DNA from: an uncultured Dysosmobacter sp.
GTDB taxonomy: Bacteria; Bacillota; Clostridia; Oscillospirales; Oscillospiraceae
Direction of reading: 5' to 3'
DNA length: 64,000 nucleotides
Assembly (NCBI RefSeq): GCF_947631165.1
Contig: NZ_CANRKH010000002.1
Location: forward strand, 1-64,000
Shown here: positions 41,760 through 50,615 of the stretch, piece after piece
Numbering within the stretch: position 1 is the first letter of the stretch
How the letters are laid out: every line of letters begins with the position of its first letter
The notes under the pieces: generated by a model
The model's database searches: none
Seen by the model: only the letters and a program-made list of their open reading frames with translations
Told to the model about the DNA's origin: nothing
Translations under genes and position numbers: made by a program

Positions 41760-42296
41760 ATGAAACTGCTGATCGCATCCGACCTCCATGGTTCCGCCGC
41801 CTGCTGCCGCCTGCTGCTGGAGGCCTTCCGCCGGGAAGAAGCGGACCGGCTGGTCCTGCTGGGGGACCTGCTGTATCACGGCCCCCGGAATCCCCTGCCG
41901 GAGGAATACGACACCATGGCCGTCACCGGCCTGCTGAATAGTGCGGCGGACCGGCTGCTGTGCGTCCGCGGCAACTGCGACTCCGAGGTAGATCAGATGG
42001 TGCTGGCCTTTCCCATGCTGGCGGACTACGCCCTGCTGTCGGTGGACGGGACGGAGCTTTTCGCGACCCACGGCCACCTCTACGGTCCGGACGCGCCGCC
42101 GCCCATGACCGGCTATCTGCTGTGCGGCCACACCCATCTGCCGGTCCGGCGGGAAATGGGCCCCTTGACCTATCTGAATCCCGGCTCCCTGGCCCTGCCC
42201 AAGGAGGGCACGCCCCGCAGCTACATGACGCTGGAAAACGGCGTGTTCACCTGGCATGAGCTGGAGAGCGGCAGAGCCTTCACGCCGCTGGGATGA
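41760..42296 (+). CDS. yfcE: YfcE-type metallophosphoesterase (first copy)
   Basis: A 178-residue phosphodiesterase. The metal-binding motifs are SDLHG (D-x-H), GDLLYHGPRN, GNCDSE, THGH and GHTHLP. The order and length fit YfcE/MJ0936-like enzymes that hydrolyse cyclic or model phosphodiesters; the natural substrate is unknown. ATG 41760 follows AAAGGAG. A second YfcE-like gene is at 45442. A terminator follows at 42304-42340. Confidence 0.92.
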   Translation: MKLLIASDLHGSAACCRLLLEAFRREEADRLVLLGDLLYHGPRNPLPEEYDTMAVTGLLNSAADRLLCVRGNCDSEVDQMVLAFPMLADYALLSVDGTELFATHGHLYGPDAPPPMTGYLLCGHTHLPVRREMGPLTYLNPGSLALPKEGTPRSYMTLENGVFTWHELESGRAFTPLG

Positions 42297-42303
42297 CGGG
42301 CGC

Positions 42304-42340
42304 ACAAAAACAGGAGCGGTTTTCCCGCTCCTGTTTTTTT
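42304..42340. terminator. Bidirectional terminator
   Basis: ACAGGAGCGG-TTTT-CCCGCTCCTGT with A- and T-runs, between convergent genes. Confidence 0.9.
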
Positions 42341-42343
42341 CTG

Positions 42344-43246
42344 TCATGGATCCGGCAGGCCGCTGCCCTGCTCCAGATCGTCCCGGCGGAAGGCGGCGTG
42401 GATGGCATTCAGGACTCGCTTTTTGTCGCCGCTCCACAGCGGGGCCAGCAGATCCCGCTTGGCCCCGTCGCCGGTGAGGCGGTGGATCACCACCTGCCGG
42501 GGCAGGCGGCGGATACACGCTTCCAAAGCGGCGATATACGCGTCCAGCTCCATGGTCCGGACCTTCCCCGCCTGCCAGTCCGCTGCCAGATCAGTGCCCC
42601 GCAGCACATGGAGCAAGTGAAATTTGATACCATTTGCGCCGGAAGCGCCAATATATTGTGCGGTTTCCGCCATATCTGCCAGCGTCTCCCCCGGCAGGCC
42701 CAGGATCTGATGGACCACCACAGTGACGCCGGCGGCCCGCAGAGCCGCTGCCGCCCGGTCGTAGACCGGCAGGTCATAGCCCCGGCGGATATAGGCGGCA
42801 GAAGCGGGATGGATGGTCTGAAGCCCCAGCTCGACCCACACCGGCTTGCTCCGGTTCAGTTCTGCCAGCAGCGACAGGACCTCCGGTCCCAGGCAGTCGG
42901 GCCGGGTCGCGATGGAGAGCACCGCCACCTCCGGCGGAGCCATGGCGGCGGTATACAGCGCCCGCAGGCGGTCCACCGGGCCGTAGGTATTGGTAAAGGA
43001 CTGGAAGTAGGCGATATACCGGGCGTTCGGTCCCGCCTTGGCGACAACCCGGGCTTTTGCGGCGGCCAGCTGGGAGGGGATATCTCCCGCCGCCGCAAAG
43101 GCCCCCGCGCCGTCGCAGAAAATGCAGCCCCGGCGTCCCAGGGTCCCATCCCGGTTGGGACAGGTGCAGCCGGAGGAGAGGGCCAGCTTATAGACCTTGC
43201 CGCCGTACTGGCTCCGCAGGTGTTCGCTGAGACTGTTCCAATACAT
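42344..43246 (-). CDS. TIGR01212-family radical SAM protein
   Basis: A 300-residue protein. The radical SAM cluster motif is CTCPNRDGTLGRRGCIFCDGAG, an expanded CxxCxx...CxxC arrangement typical of the TIGR01212 (YhcC-like) group. Later landmarks are YFQSFTNTYGPVDRLRALY, IATRPDCLG, WVELGLQTIH and HQILGLPGET. Function is not established, although it has been linked to tRNA or ribosome modification in related families. ATG 43246 is coupled to the upstream hypothetical gene, whose stop is one base before it. Confidence 0.92.
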   Translation of the reverse strand: MYWNSLSEHLRSQYGGKVYKLALSSGCTCPNRDGTLGRRGCIFCDGAGAFAAAGDIPSQLAAAKARVVAKAGPNARYIAYFQSFTNTYGPVDRLRALYTAAMAPPEVAVLSIATRPDCLGPEVLSLLAELNRSKPVWVELGLQTIHPASAAYIRRGYDLPVYDRAAAALRAAGVTVVVHQILGLPGETLADMAETAQYIGASGANGIKFHLLHVLRGTDLAADWQAGKVRTMELDAYIAALEACIRRLPRQVVIHRLTGDGAKRDLLAPLWSGDKKRVLNAIHAAFRRDDLEQGSGLPDP

Positions 43247-43247
43247 C

Positions 43248-43544
43248 TCAGGTGGCCTTGGGAGCCGGATAAGGGATGCGGTAAGGCTCTGCGCCCCGCT
43301 CCGCCAGCTTTCCCCGCAGCCAGGCCCGCAGGGCCTCCACGCCCTCCTCCGTCCAGGGGAAGGTCTCCGTCTCCACATTCTGGGCCAGCTCAAAGCTGGT
43401 GTTCTCATAGACCCAGGCCTGGATGCTGCCGTCCCCCATCCAACCGGTGCGCTGGAAACGGTAGCGGAAGGTGCCAACGCTGCCGGGATACACAGACGCC
43501 TTGGTGAAAAAGCTCATATTCAGAAAATCAAAGCTGCTGTCCAT
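43248..43544 (-). CDS. Hypothetical protein
   Basis: A 98-residue acidic protein with several aromatic residues (MDSSFDFLNMSFFTKASVYP start and a FPWTEEGVEALRAWLRGKL helix). ATG 43544 is preceded by weak GAGGCACAAG. It ends one base before the radical SAM gene, so it is co-transcribed with it. I do not recognise a family. The sequence looks like a small soluble domain and has no membrane segment. Confidence 0.7.
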   Translation of the reverse strand: MDSSFDFLNMSFFTKASVYPGSVGTFRYRFQRTGWMGDGSIQAWVYENTSFELAQNVETETFPWTEEGVEALRAWLRGKLAERGAEPYRIPYPAPKAT

Positions 43545-43883
43545 CTCTTGTGCCTCTCTTTCGTACGCCGTGTCTCCACGGCCAATATCATCATAGCAAA
43601 ACAGCTCCCTTCTGTCAAACCGATAGACCGGGGAAAGTTGGGCAATACTATGCGTGAAAGGATGCCATAGGCGCCTTTTCAACACGATGCTGCTGTGCAG
43701 CACTGCATGCTGTGCATACGGCTCTGTCTGCCGTTATGAAAATCCATGTCCAGTGCCGGGCAACAGTTCCGGCGGTTGAAGAGGCTGGCTTGCGCCTTTT
43801 CAATCATGTTGACCGCCCTCAGCGGACAAAGGACAGCACGCCTGGCAGGAACGGAAATCGCAGCAATGACGGAGGTTTTTTTG
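43545..43883. other. Divergent spacer with a possible MITE relic
   Basis: The 339 bases between divergent genes hold small inverted repeats (TGCTGTGCAGCA near 43688-43699), a possible promoter for the oxidoreductase and, at 43816, a 55-base stretch resembling one end of the element at 62406. No convincing gene. Confidence 0.5.
43816..43870 (+). repeat. Relic of one end of the 269-bp TA-element
   Basis: CCCTCAGCGGACAAAGGACA followed by GCACGCCTGGCAGG matches the left end of the element at 62406-62674 (CCCTCAGTGGACAAAGGGCA, ACACGCCTGCCGG) with four differences in the first 31 bases. There is no partner end within 1 kb. Confidence 0.45.
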
Positions 43884-45314
43884 ATGACATCTATCTGGGC
43901 AGAAACTGTGGACCTTCCATCCTTCCCCACTCTGAAGGGAAACGTGGAGACGGAGGTAGCCGTGATCGGCGGCGGATTAGCGGGCATCCTGACAGCGGAC
44001 GCCCTGCGGCGGGAGGGCGTGAAAGTGCTGGTGCTGGAAGCGGACCGCTTGGGCAGCGGTCAGACCGGCGGCACCACCGCCAAGCTGACGGCCCAGCACG
44101 GTCTGAAATACCATCAGCTCATCCAGGACCTGGGCATGGCGGCCGCCGCCCAGTACGCCTGGGCCAATCTGGGCGCTGTCCGACGGCTGCGGAAGCTGGT
44201 GGAGGAGCGGCACATCTGCTGTGATCTGGAGGACTGCACATCGTTTTTATACACCACAGGCGCACCGGGACTGCTGCAGGAGGAGTTTGACGCCTGTCAG
44301 GCTTTGCAGATGGATGTGTTCCTCACGGGAGACACGGAGCTGCCCTTCGCCGTCCAGGCCCTGGGCCTGCGGGACCAGGCCCGGTTCCATCCCCTGAAGC
44401 TGCTGGCGGCTCTGGCGGAGGACCTGACCATATATGAGCACAGCCGGGTCCTGACCGTGGAGGGCCGCGACATTGCCACCGACCAGGGCCGGGTCACTGC
44501 GGAGCGGATCGTCTTTGCCTGCCACTATCCCTTTATCAACGCCCCCGGCTACTATTTTGCCCGCCAGCACCAGGAGCGAAGCTATGTGCTGGCCCTGCGG
44601 GGCGCGGCAGCGCTCCGGGACTGCTACCTGGGGATCGACGAGAACGGCCTCTCCTTCCGCTCCTGGAACGTCTATCTGCTACTGGGCGGAGGCGGACACC
44701 GCACCGGTGAGAACCGGCAGGGCGGAAAATACGATCTGCTGCGGCAGGCGGCCCGGCGGTTCTGGCCGGGCTGCCAGACTGCCGCCGCCTGGTCCGCCCA
44801 GGACTGCATCCCCATGGATGGCGTCCCCTATATCGGCCTTTACTCCGGAAGCCGCCCGGACTGGCTGGTAGCCACCGGCTTTCAAAAATGGGGGATGACC
44901 TCCTCGGTGCTGGCCTCGGAGATCCTGTGCGACTTGGCTCTGGGCCGGACGCCCATGGCGGACAGCGCGGTATTCTCTCCCCAGCGGTTCCACGCCACCG
45001 CCTCCGCCAAGCAGCTGGCGAAAGACACCGCCCATGCCGTCCGGGGGCTGGGACGGCGTGTCCTGGAGCCGGGGCGCATCCCGGCGGAGGCCCTGCCCGA
45101 GGGCCACGGCGGCGTGGTGGAGGTGGACGGTGAAAAGCTGGGCGTCTACCGGGCTGAGGACGGCCAGGTCTACGCCGTGCCGGTGAAATGTCCCCACCTG
45201 GGATGCCAGCTGGAGTGGAACCCGGATGAAAAAAGCTGGGACTGCCCCTGCCACGGCTCCCGGTTCGACTATCAGGGACGCCTGCTGGAGGGGCCGGCCC
45301 AGACGGACCTGTGA
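43884..45314 (+). CDS. FAD-dependent oxidoreductase with C-terminal Rieske domain
   Basis: A 476-residue fusion. Residues 1-370 are a DAO-type flavoprotein with VAVIGGGLAGILTADALRREG (the FAD GxGxxG site at GGGLAG) and GGTTAKLTAQHG near residue 50. Residues 385-476 are a Rieske 2Fe-2S domain with CPHLGCQL and CPCHGSRFD ligand pairs. Similar fusions are common in Clostridia and Bacillus and may be ferredoxin- or NAD-linked reductases; the substrate is unknown. I chose ATG 43884, eight bases after GGAGG, over the in-frame ATG 43866. A terminator follows at 45318-45360. Confidence 0.9.
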   Translation: MTSIWAETVDLPSFPTLKGNVETEVAVIGGGLAGILTADALRREGVKVLVLEADRLGSGQTGGTTAKLTAQHGLKYHQLIQDLGMAAAAQYAWANLGAVRRLRKLVEERHICCDLEDCTSFLYTTGAPGLLQEEFDACQALQMDVFLTGDTELPFAVQALGLRDQARFHPLKLLAALAEDLTIYEHSRVLTVEGRDIATDQGRVTAERIVFACHYPFINAPGYYFARQHQERSYVLALRGAAALRDCYLGIDENGLSFRSWNVYLLLGGGGHRTGENRQGGKYDLLRQAARRFWPGCQTAAAWSAQDCIPMDGVPYIGLYSGSRPDWLVATGFQKWGMTSSVLASEILCDLALGRTPMADSAVFSPQRFHATASAKQLAKDTAHAVRGLGRRVLEPGRIPAEALPEGHGGVVEVDGEKLGVYRAEDGQVYAVPVKCPHLGCQLEWNPDEKSWDCPCHGSRFDYQGRLLEGPAQTDL

Positions 45315-45317
45315 CGG

Positions 45318-45360
45318 AGGAAGCCCCGCCGCGGACAACGGCGGGGCTTTGGCGGTTTTT
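45318..45360 (+). terminator. Rho-independent terminator
   Basis: AAGCCCCGCCG-CGGACA-ACGGCGGGGCTT-like stem with TTTTTT shortly after. Confidence 0.8.
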
Positions 45361-45362
45361 TC

Positions 45363-45391
45363 TTGCGAAAGCAGGCAAAAGGCGGTATACT
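45363..45391 (+). promoter_or_regulatory. Promoter of the second YfcE-like gene
   Basis: TTGCGA (45363-45368), 17 bases, TATACT (45386-45391). Confidence 0.6.
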
Positions 45392-45441
45392 GTTCCTATC
45401 CTGCCCTCCGTGTTACAAAGGGCAATATGAGGAACGACGCT

Positions 45442-45909
45442 ATGAAAATTCTGGTCCTTTCCGATTCCCACGGGAATCTTGCCAATATGCTGCGGGCAGT
45501 GGAAGCCGAGGCCCCCGACCTGATCGTCCACCTGGGGGACTGCTGGCGGGATGGGGAAAAACTCCACGCCCTGTTTCCCGGCACGCCCTTTGAGCAGGTG
45601 CCGGGAAACTGCGACTTCCGCCCCGCCGAGCCTGCGGAACGGCTGCTGTTCTGGGAGGACAAGCGGGTCCTGATCTGCCATGGCCACACCTACGGCGTGA
45701 AGCAGACCATGCTCAACGCCGGATACGCGGCGGAGGAGCAATCGCTGGACCTGTTCCTCTTCGGCCACACCCACCGGCCCATGGTGGACCGGCGGGGAAA
45801 GACCTGGTTCCTGAATCCCGGCAGCATCGGGGACTACGCCCGCCCCTGCTACGGCGTGGTGGTCCTGAAGGACGGCCGGCTGGACGCCCGTACAGTGCTA
45901 TTGGCGTGA
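45442..45909 (+). CDS. YfcE/MJ0936-type metallophosphoesterase (second copy)
   Basis: A 155-residue phosphodiesterase with SDSHGN, LGDCWRDG, GNCD, CHGHTYG and FGHTHRP metal-binding motifs. It is shorter than the 178-residue homologue at 41760 and only moderately similar outside motifs, so it is a paralogue, not a recent duplication. ATG 45442 follows GAGGAACG. It has its own promoter and strong terminator. Substrate unknown. Confidence 0.9.
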   Translation: MKILVLSDSHGNLANMLRAVEAEAPDLIVHLGDCWRDGEKLHALFPGTPFEQVPGNCDFRPAEPAERLLFWEDKRVLICHGHTYGVKQTMLNAGYAAEEQSLDLFLFGHTHRPMVDRRGKTWFLNPGSIGDYARPCYGVVVLKDGRLDARTVLLA

Positions 45910-45915
45910 AAAAAT

Positions 45916-45954
45916 GAAAAGCGCCCGGAGCGTTTCGCTCCGGGCGCTTTTTTC
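45916..45954 (+). terminator. Rho-independent terminator
   Basis: GCGCCCGGAGCG-TTT-CGCTCCGGGCGC with flanking A- and T-runs. Confidence 0.93.
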
Positions 45955-45969
45955 ATACTGTTTCTTGAT

Positions 45970-46108
45970 AAAAACTTTAAAAAGTTTTTTATTGCGGTAC
46001 TTTGCTCCGCCGCGCCTGCGGCGCCAAGAAAAGTATGGACAACATCCCTGGCGGCTGCGCCGCCGGGCCGCATACGCAGCCCCAATAAAACGATCAAATC
46101 GTTTTATT
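45970..46108. repeat. Cluster of short hairpins
   Basis: Inverted repeats AAAACTTT/AAAGTTTT (45970-45988), CGCCGC-GCCT-GCGGCG, GGCGGC-TGC-GCCGCC and AATAAAACGAT-CAA-ATCGTTTTATT (46084-46108). It ends 11 bases before the stop of the minus-strand Dabb gene, as other hairpin clusters do. Confidence 0.65.
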
Positions 46109-46119
46109 AGTGATTCGTA

Positions 46120-46401
46120 TCAAAACTCGTAGTCTACGGCCACCCGGTCCTCCCGGATGGACTTGCACAGGGCGGACACCGCCTTATGGCGGGGATCGTT
46201 TTTATAGGCATTCAACGCCTCCAGGCTCTCGAACTCGCTGACCAAAACGGCGTCGTAATTGCCCTTTCCCACATTGACGGCCACCTCAGACCGCAGCAGC
46301 TGGGGGATGACGCCCTGGAGATCCCGGAGGCTGCTGAGGAATTTGGCCTGCTCTGCCTCGGTGCCGGGGCAGAATTTCCACATGACGATATGACGGATCA
46401 T
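46120..46401 (-). CDS. Dabb-family stress-responsive alpha/beta barrel protein
   Basis: A 93-residue dimeric barrel protein: MIRHIVMWKFCPG at the N-terminus, NYDAVLVSEFESLEALNAYKNDPRHKAVS in the core (landmarks ALNAYKNDP and HKAV). The family name reflects salt-stress genes in plants; bacterial members are of unknown function. Its start overlaps the stop of the aminotransferase by four bases, so it is translated from the same T-box-controlled message. Confidence 0.9.
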   Translation of the reverse strand: MIRHIVMWKFCPGTEAEQAKFLSSLRDLQGVIPQLLRSEVAVNVGKGNYDAVLVSEFESLEALNAYKNDPRHKAVSALCKSIREDRVAVDYEF

Positions 46402-47603
46402 ACATTCTCCTTTCTGGCGTTATACGCCGCGATGCCCAGGTCCAGCAGCTCAATGGAGCGGGTCAGCTCCGCCGGGTTGGTGACATAGGCGATGCGAATC
46501 TCGCTGCGGCCCTTGCCGGGCGTTGCGTAAAAGCCCTCACCGGGGGCATACATCACGGTCTCGCCGTGATCCTCGAACTCCTCCAACAGGAAATACTGGA
46601 GCTTTTCCGTGTCATCCACCGGCAGCGTCACCATCAGGTAAAAGGCGCCCTCCGGGGAATTGAACCGTACGCCGGGGATCTTGGTCAGGCCCGCTACCAC
46701 CGCGTCCCGGCGGCGCTGGTACTCCGCCCGCAAGTTTACATAATATTCAGGGGTCATGGAGCGGTACAGAGCGGCGGCGCCCACCTGGTCCAGCGTGGCG
46801 GCGCACAGGCGGCCCTGGCTGATTTTCGCGGCCTGAGCCATCAGCTCCCGGTTGCGCGTGATCATGACGCCCACGCGGGAGCCGGTGGCGGAGAAACGCT
46901 TGGACACGGAGTCCACCACCACCACGTTTTCCGCCGCATCCTCAAATTCCAGCATAGAGCTAAGCTTCTGTCCGCCGTAGACCAGCTCCCGGTACACCTC
47001 GTCGCTGATAAGGAAGAGGTCGTGCTCCCGGGCAATGTCCGCCAAGGTACGCAGCTCCTCCTCCGTCAAAACCACGCCGGTGGGGTTACCGGGGTTGGTG
47101 ACCAGGATGGCCCGGGTATGCTCGTTGATCAACGGCTCGATGCGGTCCCGGCTGGCGTAGCGGTAGCCCTCATCAGGATTGGTCTCGATGGGACGGATGG
47201 CGGCGCCGGTGATGTGGACGAAGGTCTCGTAATTGGGGTAGAACGGCTCCGGGATCAGGATCTCATCTCCCTCCTCCAGGATGCAGGGGAGGACGATCTG
47301 CAGCGCCTCGCTGCCGCCGTAGGTGGCCAGGATATCGCCGCAGGTGATGGGGAAGCCCATACCGGTGTAGTAGTCCCGCACGGCCTCCAGGTAGGTCTCC
47401 ACGCCGGGGGAGGGCGCGTAGGCCAGCACGGACTCGCCAAAGCTCCGCACCGCGTCGAAAAACGCCTCGGGGGTCTCGATGTCCGGCTGGCCGATATTCA
47501 AATGGTGGACCTTCCGGCCCTTGGCCTCCGCCGCCACCACATAGGGATGGAATTTGCGAATGGGCGACAGCCCGCAACGCTGGATCTTGCTGGAAAACTT
47601 CAT
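46398..47603 (-). CDS. Class I/II PLP-dependent aminotransferase, probably alanine-forming
   Basis: A 401-residue aminotransferase. VHHLNIGQPDIETPEAFFD at the N-terminus, NPGNPTGVVLT, LISDEVYRELVY and SVSKRFSATGSRVG with the Schiff-base Lys define fold type I class I. The start is ATG 47603 with AAGGAGG upstream. The T-box leader has a specifier that reads GCC (Ala), so expression is probably raised when charged tRNA-Ala is low. This supports an alanine-forming transaminase such as AlaT, although family members vary widely in substrate. The Dabb gene follows. Confidence 0.88.
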   Translation of the reverse strand: MKFSSKIQRCGLSPIRKFHPYVVAAEAKGRKVHHLNIGQPDIETPEAFFDAVRSFGESVLAYAPSPGVETYLEAVRDYYTGMGFPITCGDILATYGGSEALQIVLPCILEEGDEILIPEPFYPNYETFVHITGAAIRPIETNPDEGYRYASRDRIEPLINEHTRAILVTNPGNPTGVVLTEEELRTLADIAREHDLFLISDEVYRELVYGGQKLSSMLEFEDAAENVVVVDSVSKRFSATGSRVGVMITRNRELMAQAAKISQGRLCAATLDQVGAAALYRSMTPEYYVNLRAEYQRRRDAVVAGLTKIPGVRFNSPEGAFYLMVTLPVDDTEKLQYFLLEEFEDHGETVMYAPGEGFYATPGKGRSEIRIAYVTNPAELTRSIELLDLGIAAYNARKENV

Positions 47604-47653
47604 GGTAACTGCCTCCTTGGCATTTTTTGTGATGAGCACCGCCGCAAAGGGCG

Positions 47654-47880
47654 AAAAAAACGCCCCTGACCAGCTGTCAGGGGCGAAAAATACTTTCCAC
47701 GGTACCACCCTGATCTGCCCGAAAATGGGCATCTCCTGTCATCCGCTATCGGGGATGGGCCGTTCCGCTCCACACGGACCGCTCCAAAGTGGCTGCTCCG
47801 CGGCGTGGGCAAGGGGCTTTCACCATCCCCCCTCTCGCTTGGCGCCGTTTCGCGAAGCTGGCTTCTTCACTGCGTTCGAA
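47654..47880 (-). ncRNA. T-box leader with alanine-type specifier
   Basis: On the minus strand: the Stem I GGTGAAAGCC motif, then GCAGCCACTTTGGAGC with specifier GCC at 47793-47791 (six bases before GAGC, followed by A as in known leaders). The antiterminator AGGGTGGTACCGTGGAA is at 47711-47695 and a terminator CGCCCCTGAC/GTCAGGGGCG with seven T at 47685-47654. The leader precedes the aminotransferase. The specifier reading is inferred by alignment to glyQS-type leaders from memory. Confidence 0.88.
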
Positions 47881-47885
47881 TATCT

Positions 47886-47913
47886 ATTATACATGTCCCG
47901 TCCGATTTGTCAA
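47886..47913 (-). promoter_or_regulatory. Promoter of the T-box transcript
   Basis: TTGACA (47913-47908), 16 bases, TATAAT (47891-47886) on the minus strand. Confidence 0.8.
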
Positions 47914-47998
47914 CCCCTCTATGAAAAAATCGCATAACAACTCTTTCGGAAAGATGGAAGCTTCATCACTGGAAGCGCCCCTGGGCGGGGCGCTCCTG

Positions 47999-50572
47999 TC
48001 AGGCCTCTTCCTCTGGGGGCGTTTCACTGCCGGGAGCGCCCATCTGCATTTCCTCCCACTGGGCGCGGGTAATGAGGAGCTGCCGGGGTTTGGACCCCTC
48101 GAAGGGCCCCACGATGCCCCGTTCCTCCATCTGGTCCACCAGACGGGCGGCCCGGGAGTAGCCCAGCTTCAAGCGCCGCTGGAGCATAGAGACAGAGGCC
48201 TGGCCGGTCTCCAGCACCACCTCTACGGCGGCAGGCAGCAGCTCGTCGCCCTCCTCGTCGGCGGCAGGCTCGGCGGGAGCGGCGCCCTTGCCGCCCTTTT
48301 CCTTCTCCTGCATGGTCTCCTCGATCTTGGCAATGACGTCGTGGTCGTACTGGGGCTCGCCGCTCTGCTTGACGAAAGACACCACCTCCTCGATCTCCTC
48401 CGGCGTGATGAAGCATCCCTGGACCCGGATCTTGGATTCGCCCAGGGGGGCGTACAGCATGTCGCCCTTGCCCACCAGCTTATCCGCGCCGGTGGTATCC
48501 AGGATGATGCGGGATTCCAGAGAGGACGCCACGGCGAAGGCGATGCGGCTGGGGATGTTGGCCTTCATCAGGCCGGTGATGACGTCTGCCGAGGGACGCT
48601 GGGTGGCGATGACCAGGTGCATCCCGGCGGCGCGGCCCATCTGGGCGACCCGGCAGATGGATTCCTCCACCTCTTTGGCGGCCACCAGCATCAGGTCGGC
48701 CAGCTCGTCGATGACCACCACCACGCTGGGCATGGTCTCCAGATCCTCCCGGCTCTTGGCCAGGCGGTTGTACTCCTCCAGCTTTTTCACGCCGCACTCG
48801 GAGAAGGTCTTATAGCGCTTCATCATCTCGAACACCGCCCACTGCAAAGCGCCGGCGGCCTTCTTTGGGTCTGTCACCACCGGGATCAGCAGATGGGGGA
48901 TGCCGTTGTAGGGGGCCAGCTCCACCATCTTGGGGTCCACCATGATGAAGCGGACCTCGTCAGGCGTGGATTTGTACAGCAGGCTGATGATGAGGGAGTT
49001 GGTGCACACAGATTTACCGGAGCCTGTGGTACCGGCAATGAGGACGTGGGGCAGCTTTTCGATGTTGCCCACCACGTTCCGTCCGCCGATATCCCTGCCC
49101 ACCGCAAAGGCGGTGCGGGACTTGTGCTCCGTGAACTCCCGGGACTCGATGACGTCCCGGATCAGCACCGGGGTCACCTGCTTGTTGGGCACCTCGATGC
49201 CCACCACGGAGATCTTATCCGGGATGGGCGCAATGCGGACGCCGGTGGCCCCCAGGGCCAGGGCGATATCGTCCGCCAGGTTCGTGATCTTGGAGAGCTT
49301 CACCCCCTGCTCCAGCGTGAACTCATAGCGGGTCACAGAGGGGCCGTGGACCACGTCGCCAGGGGTCGCGTCCACGCCAAAGCTGGTGAGGGTCTCCGCC
49401 AGACGGCGGGAGTTGTTCCGCAGCTCCGCCCCGGCCTCCAAGTGGTTGTTGGTCCGGCTCTCGTGGAGCAGCGTAATGGGCGGATACTGGTAGGCCGCTC
49501 CCTCTTCCGCCAGCTTCTCCTCGATCTCCGCCGTCACGGCGGCGGTCTGGGCCGCTACCTCCTTCGCCGTCTTTTCCTTCCGGACCGCGGCGGGGACCTC
49601 CACCGGGGGCGCGGGCGGCTCCGCCGGTACAGGCGCAGGCTCCGCCGGTACGGGCGCGGGCTCCACCGGTACGGGCGCGGGCTCCACCGGTACGGGCGCG
49701 GGCCTGGGCGGCATGGGCGGCTCTGGCACTGCGGGAATGGCGGGAGTCTTTTCCTTTTCGGCCAGCACCTGGTCGGGGGTCCGCTGGCCGTCCGACTTGT
49801 GGCGGAAGAAGCTGGTGAAGCGGCTCTCCTGGGGCTTGGCGGACCCCGGCGCCTTCAGCGGCTCGTCATCCAGGGGGATGTCGATCTGGGGTTTGTTCTC
49901 GGTGCGGCGCTTGGGCGGGTCCAGCGGCGTGAGACGGATGGTGGGCCGCTCCGGCTCCGGCTCTTCCTCGTACTGAGGCCTCTCCCGGTGCTTTTCGATC
50001 AGAGCGCCCACCGTCAGCCGCAGGGCGGTCATCAGCAGCACCACGAAGAGAACCGTGAACAGAATGGCTGCAGCAAAGCCGGAGATCACCGCCGCCGAGC
50101 CGATGGCCAGCGCTCCGGAAACAGCGCCGCCGGAGGTCAGCGTAACGCCGGTGGCCCACAGCCTGGGCAGAATGCCCACGCCGGACTGGAATTCCTCCTT
50201 GCACAGCGCCATGTGGAACAGCGCGCCGCACAGCACCGGCAGCAGCAGCGCGCAGGTGACCCGCAGCTGAACGGGACGGCCCCGGTGGAACAGCAGGATC
50301 AGCGCCGCCAGCAGCATGGCGGGGGCCACCTGCCAGTAGCCATAGCCGAACAGGCCCTTCAGGAGCAGGGCCAGCCAGTCGATGAGAATGGCCTTGACGC
50401 CAAAGTAGCCCACGGCCACGCACAGCGTCAGCACCAGCAGGACCACGCCGCCCACCTCCCGGCGGATGGGGCGCTTCTGGGGCTGCGTCTTTTTGGAGCG
50501 GCTGGAGCCGCTTTTGGATGTGCCGCTCTTTTTTTTCGGTGCGGCGGAATTCTTTTGTGTCGAGGAAGCCAC
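47999..50572 (-). CDS. ftsK: DNA translocase FtsK/SpoIIIE
   Basis: An 857-residue membrane-bound DNA pump for chromosome segregation at the septum or into the forespore. The start is GTG 50572, seven bases after GGAGGT; the ATG 50587 contains that site and is unlikely. Residues about 38-200 hold four membrane helices; 200-340 are a Pro/Glu-rich linker with a nine-residue PVPVEPA-type tandem repeat (DNA about 49620-49705). The motor has GTTGSGKS at 514-521 and IDELADLM for Walker B. A winged-helix gamma domain (LQRRLKLGYSRAARLVDQME) ends the protein. Confidence 0.96.
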   Translation of the reverse strand: MASSTQKNSAAPKKKSGTSKSGSSRSKKTQPQKRPIRREVGGVVLLVLTLCVAVGYFGVKAILIDWLALLLKGLFGYGYWQVAPAMLLAALILLFHRGRPVQLRVTCALLLPVLCGALFHMALCKEEFQSGVGILPRLWATGVTLTSGGAVSGALAIGSAAVISGFAAAILFTVLFVVLLMTALRLTVGALIEKHRERPQYEEEPEPERPTIRLTPLDPPKRRTENKPQIDIPLDDEPLKAPGSAKPQESRFTSFFRHKSDGQRTPDQVLAEKEKTPAIPAVPEPPMPPRPAPVPVEPAPVPVEPAPVPAEPAPVPAEPPAPPVEVPAAVRKEKTAKEVAAQTAAVTAEIEEKLAEEGAAYQYPPITLLHESRTNNHLEAGAELRNNSRRLAETLTSFGVDATPGDVVHGPSVTRYEFTLEQGVKLSKITNLADDIALALGATGVRIAPIPDKISVVGIEVPNKQVTPVLIRDVIESREFTEHKSRTAFAVGRDIGGRNVVGNIEKLPHVLIAGTTGSGKSVCTNSLIISLLYKSTPDEVRFIMVDPKMVELAPYNGIPHLLIPVVTDPKKAAGALQWAVFEMMKRYKTFSECGVKKLEEYNRLAKSREDLETMPSVVVVIDELADLMLVAAKEVEESICRVAQMGRAAGMHLVIATQRPSADVITGLMKANIPSRIAFAVASSLESRIILDTTGADKLVGKGDMLYAPLGESKIRVQGCFITPEEIEEVVSFVKQSGEPQYDHDVIAKIEETMQEKEKGGKGAAPAEPAADEEGDELLPAAVEVVLETGQASVSMLQRRLKLGYSRAARLVDQMEERGIVGPFEGSKPRQLLITRAQWEEMQMGAPGSETPPEEEA

Positions 50573-50615
50573 GGTATGTACCTCCAAATGGTGATTTCTG
50601 GTGTGATCTTGGATT

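Noticed and set aside
49620-49705. Short tandem repeats that could suggest a CRISPR-like array
   Set aside because: They encode the Pro/Val/Glu linker of FtsK in frame; there are no spacers.
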